A stretch of DNA of 64,000 bases, from positions 1 to 64,000 of the forward strand of contig PHBH01000039.1 in NCBI GenBank assembly GCA_002840535.1, written 5' to 3'. Position 1 is the stretch's first letter. Each line of letters starts with the position of its first letter. The position numbers and the translations under genes were made by a program. Source of the DNA: Deltaproteobacteria bacterium HGW-Deltaproteobacteria-15. GTDB lineage: Bacteria; Desulfobacterota; DSM-4660; Desulfatiglandales; HGW-15. The notes under the pieces are model-generated. The model made no database searches. It saw only the letters and a program-made list of their open reading frames with translations, and was not told where the DNA came from. Shown in pieces: positions 33,957 through 41,898 of this stretch.

Positions 33957-34083
33957 CCCTGAACCGCCAAGACGCCAAGTAAGCCAGAAAGACATTTATT
34001 TTTTCAGCCTGCCGGTAACAACCACCGGCAGGCTGAAAAATAAATCCTTGCGTTCTTCTTCGCGATCTTCGCGCCTTCGCGGT
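33957..34083. repeat. hairpin element between glyQ and glyS
   Basis: A perfect-looking hairpin has arms 33994-34016 and 34024-34045 (core CAGCCTGCCGGT/ACCGGCAGGCTG with outer ATTTATTTTT), loop of seven bases. It is flanked by inverted low-complexity words: CCGCCAAGACGCCAAG at 33964-33979 and CGATCTTCGCGCCTTCGCGG at 34063-34082. The element splits an obligate two-subunit gene pair; expression of glyS must read through or re-initiate. Confidence 0.8.
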
Positions 34084-34132
34084 TCTACCATTCCTTTGTC
34101 TTGGTTCCTCACTCAATGCTGCATTCCGAGTT

Positions 34133-35002
34133 TCATTCCCGGAGGAGGGGAAATCCCATTTCTTCCCTCTGCGCCAGGTAATTTCTGGCTGAAAGCCGGG
34201 CAAGGTTCCTGATACGCTCGATGTAAGCGGTCCTCTCAGCCACACTGATGGCCCCCCTTGCATCGAGCAGGTTGAAAATGTGGGAGCATTTCAGGCAACA
34301 GTCGTAAGCCGGCAGGACGATCCCTTTCCCGCTCACCCTGATGGATTCCTGCTCGTACATTTCAAACATTTTTCGAAGCATTTCTACATCTGCGAGCTCG
34401 AAACTATAGGTGGAAAGTTCCCATTCGCTTTTTTTGTGGACGTCACCATAGGTAATACGATCGTTCCAGGCAAGATCGTATACGCTCTCCTTGCCCTGAA
34501 GGTACATCGAAATCCTTTCGAGGCCGTAGGTTATCTCCACGGAAATGGGATCCAGCTTGATGCTGCCCGCGAGTTGGAAATAGGTGAACTGGGTGATCTC
34601 CATCCCGTCCAGCCAAACCTCCCACCCCAGGCCTGATGCGCCAAGAGTCGGAGATTCCCAATCGTCTTCGACAAACCGGATGTCATGATCCAGGGGATCG
34701 ATTCCGAGAGCCCTCAGGCTGTCCAGGTACATCTCCTGAATCTCAAGAGGAGAAGGTTTTATGATCACCTGGTATTGATAGTAATGGCCGAGGCGATTGG
34801 GGTTTTCACCATACCGGCCATCAGTCGGTCTTCTGGACGGCTCAACATAAGCCACAGACCAGGGTTCGGGACCGAGCGCCCGCAAGAGCGTGGCCGGGTG
34901 AAAAGTGCCCGCCCCGACCTCCATATCGTAAGGCTGCTGAATGACACATCCCTTATCCGCCCAGTACCTCTGCAGTGTGAGAATGACTTGTTGAAAGGTC
35001 AT
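34133..35002 (-). CDS. glyQ: glycine-tRNA ligase alpha subunit
   Basis: Catalytic alpha subunit forming glycyl-adenylate. Starts [18 protein letters not shown]; class II motifs [56 protein letters not shown], and [14 protein letters not shown] are intact. 289 aa, normal length. ATG 35002 is the family start; the frame to 35113 is an artefact of the upstream element. First gene of the leftward glyQ-glyS pair. Confidence 0.94.
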   Translation of the reverse strand: MTFQQVILTLQRYWADKGCVIQQPYDMEVGAGTFHPATLLRALGPEPWSVAYVEPSRRPTDGRYGENPNRLGHYYQYQVIIKPSPLEIQEMYLDSLRALGIDPLDHDIRFVEDDWESPTLGASGLGWEVWLDGMEITQFTYFQLAGSIKLDPISVEITYGLERISMYLQGKESVYDLAWNDRITYGDVHKKSEWELSTYSFELADVEMLRKMFEMYEQESIRVSGKGIVLPAYDCCLKCSHIFNLLDARGAISVAERTAYIERIRNLARLSARNYLAQREEMGFPLLRE

Positions 35003-35102
35003 GAAGTTCCTCCGCCGCCGCCTCATCAAGAACGGCGTTTTACTGAAAAAATCAGAATTAGCACCGGGGTGGAGTCCTGTCAAGAACGCATGCAAGCCCC
35101 GA

Positions 35103-35266
35103 TTCACCATCAAACATCATCTGCTGCGTTACGCTCGTCCCTCGTCGCTGCGACGTACCTGCATGTACGCCTCACTCCTCGGGTCTCTTCTTCGCTCCGC
35201 TCGAACAACCCACCCTTCGGGCGGGACCCATTATCGCAAGCCTTGCATCTGATGCTTGCTGGTGAA
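35103..35266. repeat. ~164-bp element with imperfect terminal inverted repeats
   Basis: Left end TTCACCATCAAACATCAT at 35103 pairs with right end ATGCTTGCTGGTGAA finishing at 35266 (22-bp arms with about five mismatches). The interior is hairpin-rich: CGTACCTGCATGTACG, CGTCCCTCGTCGCTGCGACG, CCCTTCGGGCGGG. It lies ~100 bases upstream of the glyQ start and belongs to the class of non-coding intergenic elements in this window. Confidence 0.6.
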
Positions 35267-35329
35267 CCCTAACCGACACGTTTTGCGAGAGGATTCGAAA
35301 TTTGACGGTGGATTTGGGCAAGCACGAGG

Positions 35330-35525
35330 ACGCATAGCGCAGAGAGCATAGGGCAAAGAGCATAGCGCAAAGCGTAACGAAAGGACGCGTAAGAATCAGG
35401 GACCTGGGGACAGCCGTCAATCATCGGAGATCCTGTTTTCGTCACTCCGGCCCCGCATCACGTGCGGGATAAACTCTCCTTGCGCTATGCCCCATGCGCT
35501 ATGCCCTATGCTCTATGCGTCTTCG
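35330..35525. repeat. element with inverted CATAGCGC/GCGCTATG word arms
   Basis: The left arm (35330-35373) is made of AGCGCAGAGAGCATAGGGC-type words and the right arm (35478-35520) of the complementary GCGCTATGCCCTATGC words. Between them lies a half REP-like palindrome CGTCACTCCGGCCCCGCATC (about 35435-35455) with CACGTGCGGG. Non-coding; small ORFs drawn through it are artefacts. The rest of 35003-35645 shows no gene. Confidence 0.7.
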
Positions 35526-35645
35526 CCTGCCTTCTGCTTGACCTTTTCCGGTTTTTCGCTATGCTCTTTTCAGGCCGGATTCCTCTCCGGTTCAGTACCT
35601 GCAAGACGAATTCCACCCGTCCACTGGAGGTGCGGAAGAGACAAG

Positions 35646-35870
35646 ATGGGTTCTATTGAGGTAGATCTTTTTTCAAAAGACGTGAACAGCGCGGATCATC
35701 CGCAGGCCATTCACTTCAGGGGATTGCTGGAGGAGGTGGCCGAGGACTACAGGTGCCGCCTGGTCTCTTTTGAAGTCGAAAACGGGACAGTCACATTTTC
35801 CTTTGACGACGACGGTCTCACGGCCGAGATACTGAGAATCCTTCAGATTGAGAAGCCCAATGCCTCCTGA
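35646..35870 (+). CDS. small conserved-looking hypothetical protein
   Basis: 74-aa acidic protein, MGSIEVDLFSKDVNSADHP, then HFRGLLEEVAEDYRCRLVSFEVENGTVTFSFDDDGL. The alternating pattern suggests a small alpha/beta fold and the composition is unlike the surrounding repeat DNA. I do not recognise a family. It is convergent with recO (35 bases apart). The upstream frame to 35487 runs through repeat DNA and is discarded. Confidence 0.6.
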   Translation: MGSIEVDLFSKDVNSADHPQAIHFRGLLEEVAEDYRCRLVSFEVENGTVTFSFDDDGLTAEILRILQIEKPNAS

Positions 35871-35905
35871 CTTCTGCCTCCTGTCTCCTGTCCCCTGACT
35901 TCTTC

Positions 35906-36643
35906 TTAAAGCAGGTACTTCAGCGTCTTCAACCTGCGCTCCAGACGGTACTCGCGGTGAAGATCGATGACGGATCGGATTTCCTCGGTCGCTCCCTCCC
36001 AAACGCAACCAGGCTCTGCAATGGCCCCATGCTGCATGTGCTCCAGGATGCTCACACTCTCTGGCGTCAGAGAGGGGGTCTCAGTGGATTTCTGCTGGCA
36101 TCTCAGGCATGCAATTCCGCCCTTTTCGCGTTTGAAGACCGCAGTGCCCGTGTGGGTATAGTGTCTTCCACAGATGCAGCATTTTTCGGTTCGAATGGCG
36201 TATCCACCCAGTGCCAGTGCCCTTGCCTCAAAAAAGAGAAGGGCCTGATCGGATTCACTCCCCGATGCCAGCCGCCCAAGAGAGTGGCTGAGATGATCGA
36301 ACATCGCCCGGTCGGCCACTTCGGACGGGAAAAGAACCTCCGTGAGCTCGATCATGAAGCTCGCCTTGGAGAGGGTGTTGAAATCTCCGCGAAGACCAGG
36401 AAAACCGTCCAGGAGCCTGCCTGAACGGATGAAGCAGAGACCTCCATCTTTCCTGATGCCGTACTCCAGATCGGCCAGGGAGAATGTTTCAAGACAATTG
36501 GCGAACCGTTTGCGGCTTTTGCGCGCAGCCTTGGCAACCCCTTTGAGTTGCCCCCTGTCAGGGGTAAAGAAGGTGACCAGCAGATCCGATTCACCAAGAT
36601 CCCTGATCCTCATGATAATGGAAGGTGACGACGTGTACTTCAT
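35906..36643 (-). CDS. recO: DNA repair protein RecO
   Basis: RecFOR pathway mediator that anneals ssDNA and loads RecA. N-terminal OB fold (SPSIIMRIRDLGESDLLVTFFTPDRGQLKGVAKAARKS in pieces, residues 7-45), helical middle, and a zinc finger CCICG...CLRC near residues 154-181. 245 aa. Starts right after a terminator; no strong ribosome site seen, so the downstream ATG (MRIRDLG) cannot be excluded. Confidence 0.92.
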   Translation of the reverse strand: MKYTSSPSIIMRIRDLGESDLLVTFFTPDRGQLKGVAKAARKSRKRFANCLETFSLADLEYGIRKDGGLCFIRSGRLLDGFPGLRGDFNTLSKASFMIELTEVLFPSEVADRAMFDHLSHSLGRLASGSESDQALLFFEARALALGGYAIRTEKCCICGRHYTHTGTAVFKREKGGIACLRCQQKSTETPSLTPESVSILEHMQHGAIAEPGCVWEGATEEIRSVIDLHREYRLERRLKTLKYLL

Positions 36644-36650
36644 TGAACAG

Positions 36651-36685
36651 AAAAAAGCCCTTTGCCAAGCAGCATAGCAAAGGGC
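36651..36685 (-). terminator. rho-independent terminator of the LEA-type lipoprotein gene
   Basis: On the - strand the stem GCCCTTTGC/GCAAAGGGC (36657-36665 with 36677-36685, loop 11) is followed by six T residues (A tract 36651-36656). It sits 28 bases past the stop at 36713 and just before the recO start. Confidence 0.9.
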
Positions 36686-36712
36686 CGGCCTTGCGTCCAG
36701 TAGGAGAAAATA

Positions 36713-37309
36713 CTAGGGGAATTTCGCCTGAACGGGAACCACCTTAGTAACGCCGTCAGCCACGAAGGTGAAGGATGCATTCTTTACCGATACGGATGTA
36801 GTGCCCATGGGGACATCCTTCCACCACCTCTCCAGTGTCGGGAATGCTTCCCATCCCTTGTTTTTGAGGAGTGGCGCATTGGCAAGCAGGAGTGCGGTCA
36901 GGGCGGAACGTACGGTGATCATGGTGGTCAACCTCACTTGATCGGTCTTCCCAGCCGGGATCCAGTACGAGTCGTTGTTGTTCGTGGTGATCAATTCGAA
37001 GTCGTTGTCAAATGCCACCGTGTAGGTAACCCCCTCGAGCATGACAGGGAAAGGATTGGGATTTTGGATTTCGAACAGGAAACTCATGGGCAGCGGAGCC
37101 CCCCGATCGTCCCCAGCTCCTTTTGTGGGTGCTACTGCCTTGGCGTAGTACCAGAAACCATCATACTGGGGCACCTCGAAGGAGGCGAGTTTGACAACAG
37201 GGCTTTTGAAACTGTCGGCCGTTGCTTTGTTCTGCGTGCCCGCACAGGAGGTGAACACCAGTCCTGCGGAGCACAGAAGTACGATAATCCATGCCAGCCT
37301 CTTGCTCAT
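36713..37309 (-). CDS. LEA/WHy-domain lipoprotein
   Basis: Lipoprotein with a signal peptide and lipobox near FTSC-A (about residue 22). The mature part contains FEIQNPNPFPVMLEGVTYTVAFDN, the hallmark of late-embryogenesis-abundant type 2/WHy domains, an immunoglobulin-like beta sandwich. About 198 aa. ATG 37309 precedes a standard lysine-rich signal start (MSKRLAW). Bacterial members are linked to stress or envelope stability, not well characterised. Ends at a clear terminator and lies 59 bases past livF. Confidence 0.8.
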   Translation of the reverse strand: MSKRLAWIIVLLCSAGLVFTSCAGTQNKATADSFKSPVVKLASFEVPQYDGFWYYAKAVAPTKGAGDDRGAPLPMSFLFEIQNPNPFPVMLEGVTYTVAFDNDFELITTNNNDSYWIPAGKTDQVRLTTMITVRSALTALLLANAPLLKNKGWEAFPTLERWWKDVPMGTTSVSVKNASFTFVADGVTKVVPVQAKFP

Positions 37310-37368
37310 TATTGACCTCCCTTTTTGAGAACGAATCCGTTGCTCTTTGTCTACATCGCAGGAACCGC

Positions 37369-38193
37369 TTATGCCAGCCATCGTTTCCTGCGCTTGTAGT
37401 GCTTGACGTCCCGAAAGCTCTTCTTGCCGCCCTTGTCGGTCAGTCCGAGGTAGAAATCTTTGATGTCTTCATTCTGCATCAGCTTTTCCGAACTATCATC
37501 CATCACGATGCGGCCGGTTTCCATCACATAGGCATGTGGGGCTACATTCAACGCCAATTTGGCATTTTGCTCCACCAGGAGGATGGAGATGCCCTCGTCC
37601 TTGTTGAGCTGGGTTACGATCCTGAAGATCTCATGGATGAGTTTGGGCGCCAGTCCCATGGAGGGTTCATCCAGGAGGACCAGTTTGGGCTCGGTCATCA
37701 AGGCCCTCCCGACGACCGTCATCTGCTGCTCGCCCCCGCTCACGAATCCCGCAACCTCGTTACGCTTCTCACGAAGCCTCGGGAAATAATGGTAGACAAG
37801 CTCCAACTTTTCCTTCACCGAGCCTGTCTTGCGAAGGTGGGCGCCCACCTTGAGGTTTTCTTCCACGGTAAGATGTTCGAAAACCCTTCTGCCCTCGATG
37901 ACCTGCACAATACCGAGTCTGGCAATCTGAGCAGCGCGCTCATGGTGAATACGACGGCCTTCATACTCGATAGCGCCGTCGGTCACCTCGCCGTCCTCGG
38001 TCCCGAGCAGACCGGAAATAGCCTTGAGGGTGGTGCTTTTGCCTGCACCGTTAGCACCCAGAAGGGCTACGATGCTCCCCTTGGGCACCTCGATGGACAC
38101 GCCTTTCAGGACGAGGATGACCTCATGGTACTTCACTTCAATATTGTTGATCTTGAGTATCGGTTCTACGGTTCCCAAAGATCCAACCTCCAT
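37369..38193 (-). CDS. livF: branched-chain-type ABC transporter ATP-binding protein LivF
   Basis: ATPase of a HAAT-family importer. Walker A LLGANGAGKSTTLKAI, Q-loop, signature VSGGEQQMTVVGRAL, Walker B KLVLLDEPSMGLAP, H-loop LLVEQN. 274 aa with a basic C-terminal tail (HYKRRKRW). GGAGG lies inside the first codons and is well spaced for a TTG at 38178, so the true start may be five codons in. Last gene of the leftward liv operon. Confidence 0.92.
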   Translation of the reverse strand: MEVGSLGTVEPILKINNIEVKYHEVILVLKGVSIEVPKGSIVALLGANGAGKSTTLKAISGLLGTEDGEVTDGAIEYEGRRIHHERAAQIARLGIVQVIEGRRVFEHLTVEENLKVGAHLRKTGSVKEKLELVYHYFPRLREKRNEVAGFVSGGEQQMTVVGRALMTEPKLVLLDEPSMGLAPKLIHEIFRIVTQLNKDEGISILLVEQNAKLALNVAPHAYVMETGRIVMDDSSEKLMQNEDIKDFYLGLTDKGGKKSFRDVKHYKRRKRWLA

Positions 38194-38243
38194 GATCGAA
38201 TCGGGACTTCATAAGCGCGGCTCTCGCGCCGCTCCGGCAAGGT

Positions 38244-39488
38244 TTACCAGCCTAGCCAGGCCTTCTCCCACTTGTCCGGCCATCGTTTTTTCAGATCCAC
38301 CCTTTCGACTTCCTGGAACTTCCCGCCTTTCCACTCCTGGACGAGGCAGCCTGTGGTCGGCCGGTGATCGTTGGGGGAGAAGGTTACGTTAGAGGCGCCA
38401 AGCCCGATTTCGAAGTTGTTCAGGCTTTCAAATCCCTTTTGCATGATCCCGGGACCGGTCAGATCTCCGGCCTTGTCAGCCCTCTTCATGGCTTCCCATA
38501 GCACCAGGGCGTCCCCCCAGGCCTGAACCGTGCGGATCAGTCGCTTTTCCACAGGCGTTGCAGGGCTGTATTTCTTGGCGGAAGCGACGACAATGTCCAT
38601 GTTCTTTACGTTCTGACCGAAGAAGGCGCAGGGTGTGGCGCCCATAGCCCCTTCAGCCGCCTCACCGGCCAGCCTTGGAAGGTTCTCATCGAAACCCCAG
38701 TTGTTGATGATGTGATCGACCTTGAGGCCGAGGGCAAAGGCATCCCTGATCATGGCGGACACGGACATGGTCGTGTTTCCGTGCCATATCACGTCCGGTT
38801 CGAATTTTTTCAAGGCCATGGCCTGGCTTTTGGTGTCAAGTGCGAAGAGGGAGACGTCCTGATCGTCACCCACGTCAAAACCCAGGAGGGCGGCATGGTC
38901 CTTGATTGCTTTGATCGGGGCGCTGGAATAGGGGGAGGCAAACATGTAGGCGCAGGCGAGCCGCGGCTTCCTTTTCCCGAAACCCTGTTTTTGGGGCCAC
39001 TTCTTGTCGAACCAGGCGGTCAGGGCTGCCCTGGCGTTGGTGGAGTAGTCGGAAGAGAAGAAAAGGTTGTAAGGCGTTTTCTTGGGGTCGGTCAGATGCG
39101 CCGAATAGGAGGCGGAAACATAAGGGATCTTGTCCTTGTTGACCGTGGGCGAGAGCGCTTCGGTGTCGCCTGTTCCCCATCCCATAATCGCCACGACTCC
39201 CAGTCTCTTCAGGAGGTTGTATTTGGTGATCGCCTCAGGAATGCGGTACCCGTAATCGAACCAGGTATATTTGATCCTTTTCCCGTTTACACCCCCATTG
39301 TCGTTGATGTACTTGATCGCCTCCTCCATTCCGATGGCATAATCCTTTCCCACATCGGAGGTGGCCCCGGTAGTGTCCATGATGCCGCCGAGTTTGATTT
39401 CCTGAGCAGTCGCCGAGGTAAAGAATCCGACTGCAGCGAGAAACGCCAAAGCCGGTACAAACACCCACAACAAAGTCCGTTTCTTCAT
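38244..39488 (-). CDS. periplasmic substrate-binding protein of the liv-type transporter
   Basis: Type I periplasmic binding protein (Peripla_BP_6). Signal peptide MKKRTLLWVFVPALAF, likely cut after ATA-Q. Mature start EIKLGGIMDTTGATSDVGKDYAIGMEEAIKYIN is typical. About 415 aa. Ligand class cannot be read; in operons that include an acyl-CoA ligase such proteins often bind aromatic or fatty carboxylates rather than leucine (inference). ATG 39488 is preferred to the frame start at 39536. Confidence 0.9.
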   Translation of the reverse strand: MKKRTLLWVFVPALAFLAAVGFFTSATAQEIKLGGIMDTTGATSDVGKDYAIGMEEAIKYINDNGGVNGKRIKYTWFDYGYRIPEAITKYNLLKRLGVVAIMGWGTGDTEALSPTVNKDKIPYVSASYSAHLTDPKKTPYNLFFSSDYSTNARAALTAWFDKKWPQKQGFGKRKPRLACAYMFASPYSSAPIKAIKDHAALLGFDVGDDQDVSLFALDTKSQAMALKKFEPDVIWHGNTTMSVSAMIRDAFALGLKVDHIINNWGFDENLPRLAGEAAEGAMGATPCAFFGQNVKNMDIVVASAKKYSPATPVEKRLIRTVQAWGDALVLWEAMKRADKAGDLTGPGIMQKGFESLNNFEIGLGASNVTFSPNDHRPTTGCLVQEWKGGKFQEVERVDLKKRWPDKWEKAWLGW

Positions 39489-39655
39489 TTCAGCCCCCTT
39501 TTGCGTGCTGTAAAAGTGTTGGTGCAGTTTGCACAAGAGTGTTGCGAACTATCTGTCACCTCCTCTCGCCATTTTCATTTCACATCAAGCTCAGCATTCC
39601 AGTCACAGGAGTTCACAAGTTTCGCACCACTGAGCTCCTGAACATCGGCAACTCC

Positions 39656-40756
39656 CTAATAAGAGAAAGGCCAGAGATTGAAGTAGTTCTTGACCTGCCA
39701 CCATCGATAGGCAATTCCGTTGGGCTCGTAGATCAAGAAGGCGCAAATGGCCAGGCCGAAGGCCGAGTCTTTAATGAAAGCGAAATCCATGAGAAGTTTC
39801 GGATAATACTCGGAGAGCGGAATGACCGCCCACTGGAGCCCTTCCATGACCAGCACCATGAACATGGAGCCGAAGATCGCGCCATGAATCGAGCCTGCGC
39901 CGCCGATCAGGATCACTCCCACGAGCCAGAGCGACCAGAACCAGGGAAAATGCTCGGGGCTCAGGGCCGCGGTGTTGCTCACCCAGAAGGCCCCTGTGAT
40001 GCCTGCAAAAGCCCCTGCCACGAAAAAGGCGAGGAGCTTGTATCGAATGATATTGATTCCCAGCGCTTCAGCGGCGATGTCATTGTCCCGGATCGCCACC
40101 CATGCGCGGCCCACCTTGGATCGGAGGAGATTGGACATGGCTGCGATCATCAGTGTGAGCAGGACGATCATGACATAGTAAATCTTGATTTCCGTATCGA
40201 TTGCGTAAGGGCCGATCTTGATAATACCGGGCGGAATGGAGAACGCCTGTCCCCTGCCGCCGATCTGGCTGACATACTGGGTAAGTATGAAATCCACCGT
40301 GATGAACTGCGCGGCCATGGTGGTGAGGATAAGATAAAATCCTTTGACTTTGGCCGAAGGGAGACCGAACAGAACACACCAGATCCCGCCGACAATGGCT
40401 GCACAGACGATGCTGATCGGATAGGCCAGCCCCAGATTGACAATGAAGCTGGGCCAGGGGAACTGGAGGATCATCAGTGTGCTCGTATAGGCGCCGACGG
40501 CAATGAAGGCTGCGTGGCCGAGGGTTACGAGGCCCGTGTACCCTATCAGGAGCTGAACTCCAAGTGCGCCCATGGCGGTATACCCCACCATGGTGGCCAC
40601 GCTTATCCAATAACCGGGAAGGAGGAAGGGGATCCCCACGAAAAGGATCAGGAGCAGGAGAATCATCTTGGCCTGGATAAAGGTCGTTTGCCACCAACTC
40701 TGATCCTGAGTATAGTTCTGATGGTAATCCCCGCACGGCAACCACACACTCGACAT
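39656..40756 (-). CDS. livM: liv-type ABC transporter permease LivM
   Basis: Membrane permease with about ten hydrophobic helices. Conserved LivM features: YTAMGALGVQLLIGYTGLVTLGHAAF, the EAA-like loop VGRAWVAIRDNDIAAEALGINIIRYKLLAFFVAGAFAGITGAF in pieces. 366 aa; ATG 40756 excludes repeat-encoded codons (the upstream frame reads through the CAGGATTC words). 167 bases separate it from the binding-protein gene. Confidence 0.9.
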   Translation of the reverse strand: MSSVWLPCGDYHQNYTQDQSWWQTTFIQAKMILLLLILFVGIPFLLPGYWISVATMVGYTAMGALGVQLLIGYTGLVTLGHAAFIAVGAYTSTLMILQFPWPSFIVNLGLAYPISIVCAAIVGGIWCVLFGLPSAKVKGFYLILTTMAAQFITVDFILTQYVSQIGGRGQAFSIPPGIIKIGPYAIDTEIKIYYVMIVLLTLMIAAMSNLLRSKVGRAWVAIRDNDIAAEALGINIIRYKLLAFFVAGAFAGITGAFWVSNTAALSPEHFPWFWSLWLVGVILIGGAGSIHGAIFGSMFMVLVMEGLQWAVIPLSEYYPKLLMDFAFIKDSAFGLAICAFLIYEPNGIAYRWWQVKNYFNLWPFSY

Positions 40757-40772
40757 AAAAGCACCTCGTCTA

Positions 40773-40964
40773 CTGGATCCAGGATTCAGGATCCAGGATT
40801 CAGGATTCAGGATGAGGAAGAAAGAATTCCCCACCTGTCTCCTGTCTCCTGCAACTCCCGAAAAACTTCATTTCAGGTTTCAGTGTTCAAGTGTCAGGAA
40901 ACTGCTGAACTACTGTGCTGACACCTGGCACCCGACACCTACAGAGTCTCTTTCATCTATAAGC
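40773..40964. repeat. mosaic of three word-repeat families plus TTTCATCTATAAGC
   Basis: Between livH and livM: CAGGATTCAGGATCC words at 40773-40814, CCTGTCTCCTGTCTCCTG at 40833-40851, CAGGTTTCAGTGTTCAAGTG with the inverted CTGACACCTGGCACCCGACA at 40873-40941, and TTTCATCTATAAGC at 40951-40964 (again at 59958-59971). It interrupts an operon without any gene. Confidence 0.75.
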
Positions 40965-40990
40965 TTGGCGCCGGGATGGTGTTTGAGGAG

Positions 40991-41875
40991 CTACACCCGC
41001 TCGATTCTTTCCCATCCCCACAGTCCGTAAGGCTTGAAGAGCAGGAAAACCGCCATGAACACGAAAGGAATGATCTCCTTGACCCCGCCGGGGAAATAGT
41101 GATCCAGGTAAGAACCCGAGAGGTTCTGGATCACGCCGATGATGATTCCGCCCACGATCGCGCCGGGAACGGAATTGAGTCCTCCGAGAACCACGGCAGG
41201 CAAGACAAGGAGGCCGAGATAGCCAATAGAAATGTTCATTCCATTTATGTTCCCTAAAAGCGCACCGCCTACGCCCGCGCTCATGAAGGCAATTGCCCAG
41301 GCCGCCGCGTAAACGAATCGTGCGCTCACGCCCAATGACAGCGCAGCAGTCTCGTCATCGGCAGTGGCCTGCATGGAAAGACCCCATCGGGTATATTTGA
41401 AAAAGCAGACAAAGATGATCAGGAGAACGAGGGAGAGGATGAAAGACCAGAGGTAGACAGGAGATACTTTGATAAAGCCGACGGCAATCGGTGTAATGGC
41501 AAAAACAGGGGGCTCGAATACCCTTGTATCCGTGCCCCAGACGAATTCGACGAGTCCTTTGAAAAAGAAGGAAAGTCCCACGGTGACCATGATCACCGAG
41601 AGGATGGGCTCCCCGATCAGTTTGTCGAGGAATATCCTTTCAGTGAGGTACCCGAGGATGATGCCGACGAGGAGAGTGCAAACAACAGCGAGGACGAAGG
41701 GCATGCCCATCTGGTAAAAGGTAAGGGAAACATACGCGCCGATCAGCGTGAGCTCCCCCATTGCCAGGTTGAGCACACCGGAGCACTTGTAAATGAGAAC
41801 CCAGCCGAGGGCAACCAGGGCGTAGATTCCTCCCACCAGGATTCCATTGATGATGGTCATCAAAAAGAGTTCCAT
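40991..41875 (-). CDS. livH: liv-type ABC transporter permease LivH
   Basis: Permease with about eight helices. Starts MELFLMTIINGILVGGIYALVALG; the cytoplasmic loop TRWGLSMQATADDETAALSLGVSARFVYAAAWAIAF and the C-terminal VLGGLNSVPGAIVGGIIIGVIQNL are conserved family landmarks. 294 aa. It follows the acyl-CoA ligase gene after 23 bases. Confidence 0.92.
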   Translation of the reverse strand: MELFLMTIINGILVGGIYALVALGWVLIYKCSGVLNLAMGELTLIGAYVSLTFYQMGMPFVLAVVCTLLVGIILGYLTERIFLDKLIGEPILSVIMVTVGLSFFFKGLVEFVWGTDTRVFEPPVFAITPIAVGFIKVSPVYLWSFILSLVLLIIFVCFFKYTRWGLSMQATADDETAALSLGVSARFVYAAAWAIAFMSAGVGGALLGNINGMNISIGYLGLLVLPAVVLGGLNSVPGAIVGGIIIGVIQNLSGSYLDHYFPGGVKEIIPFVFMAVFLLFKPYGLWGWERIERV

Positions 41876-41898
41876 CCTTCTCCCTCAGCCTCCTTGCC

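Noticed and set aside
33994-34045. glyQ/glyS hairpin as a rho-independent terminator
   Set aside because: On the - strand the GC stem is followed by A residues rather than a T-run, and the downstream gene is the obligate partner subunit.
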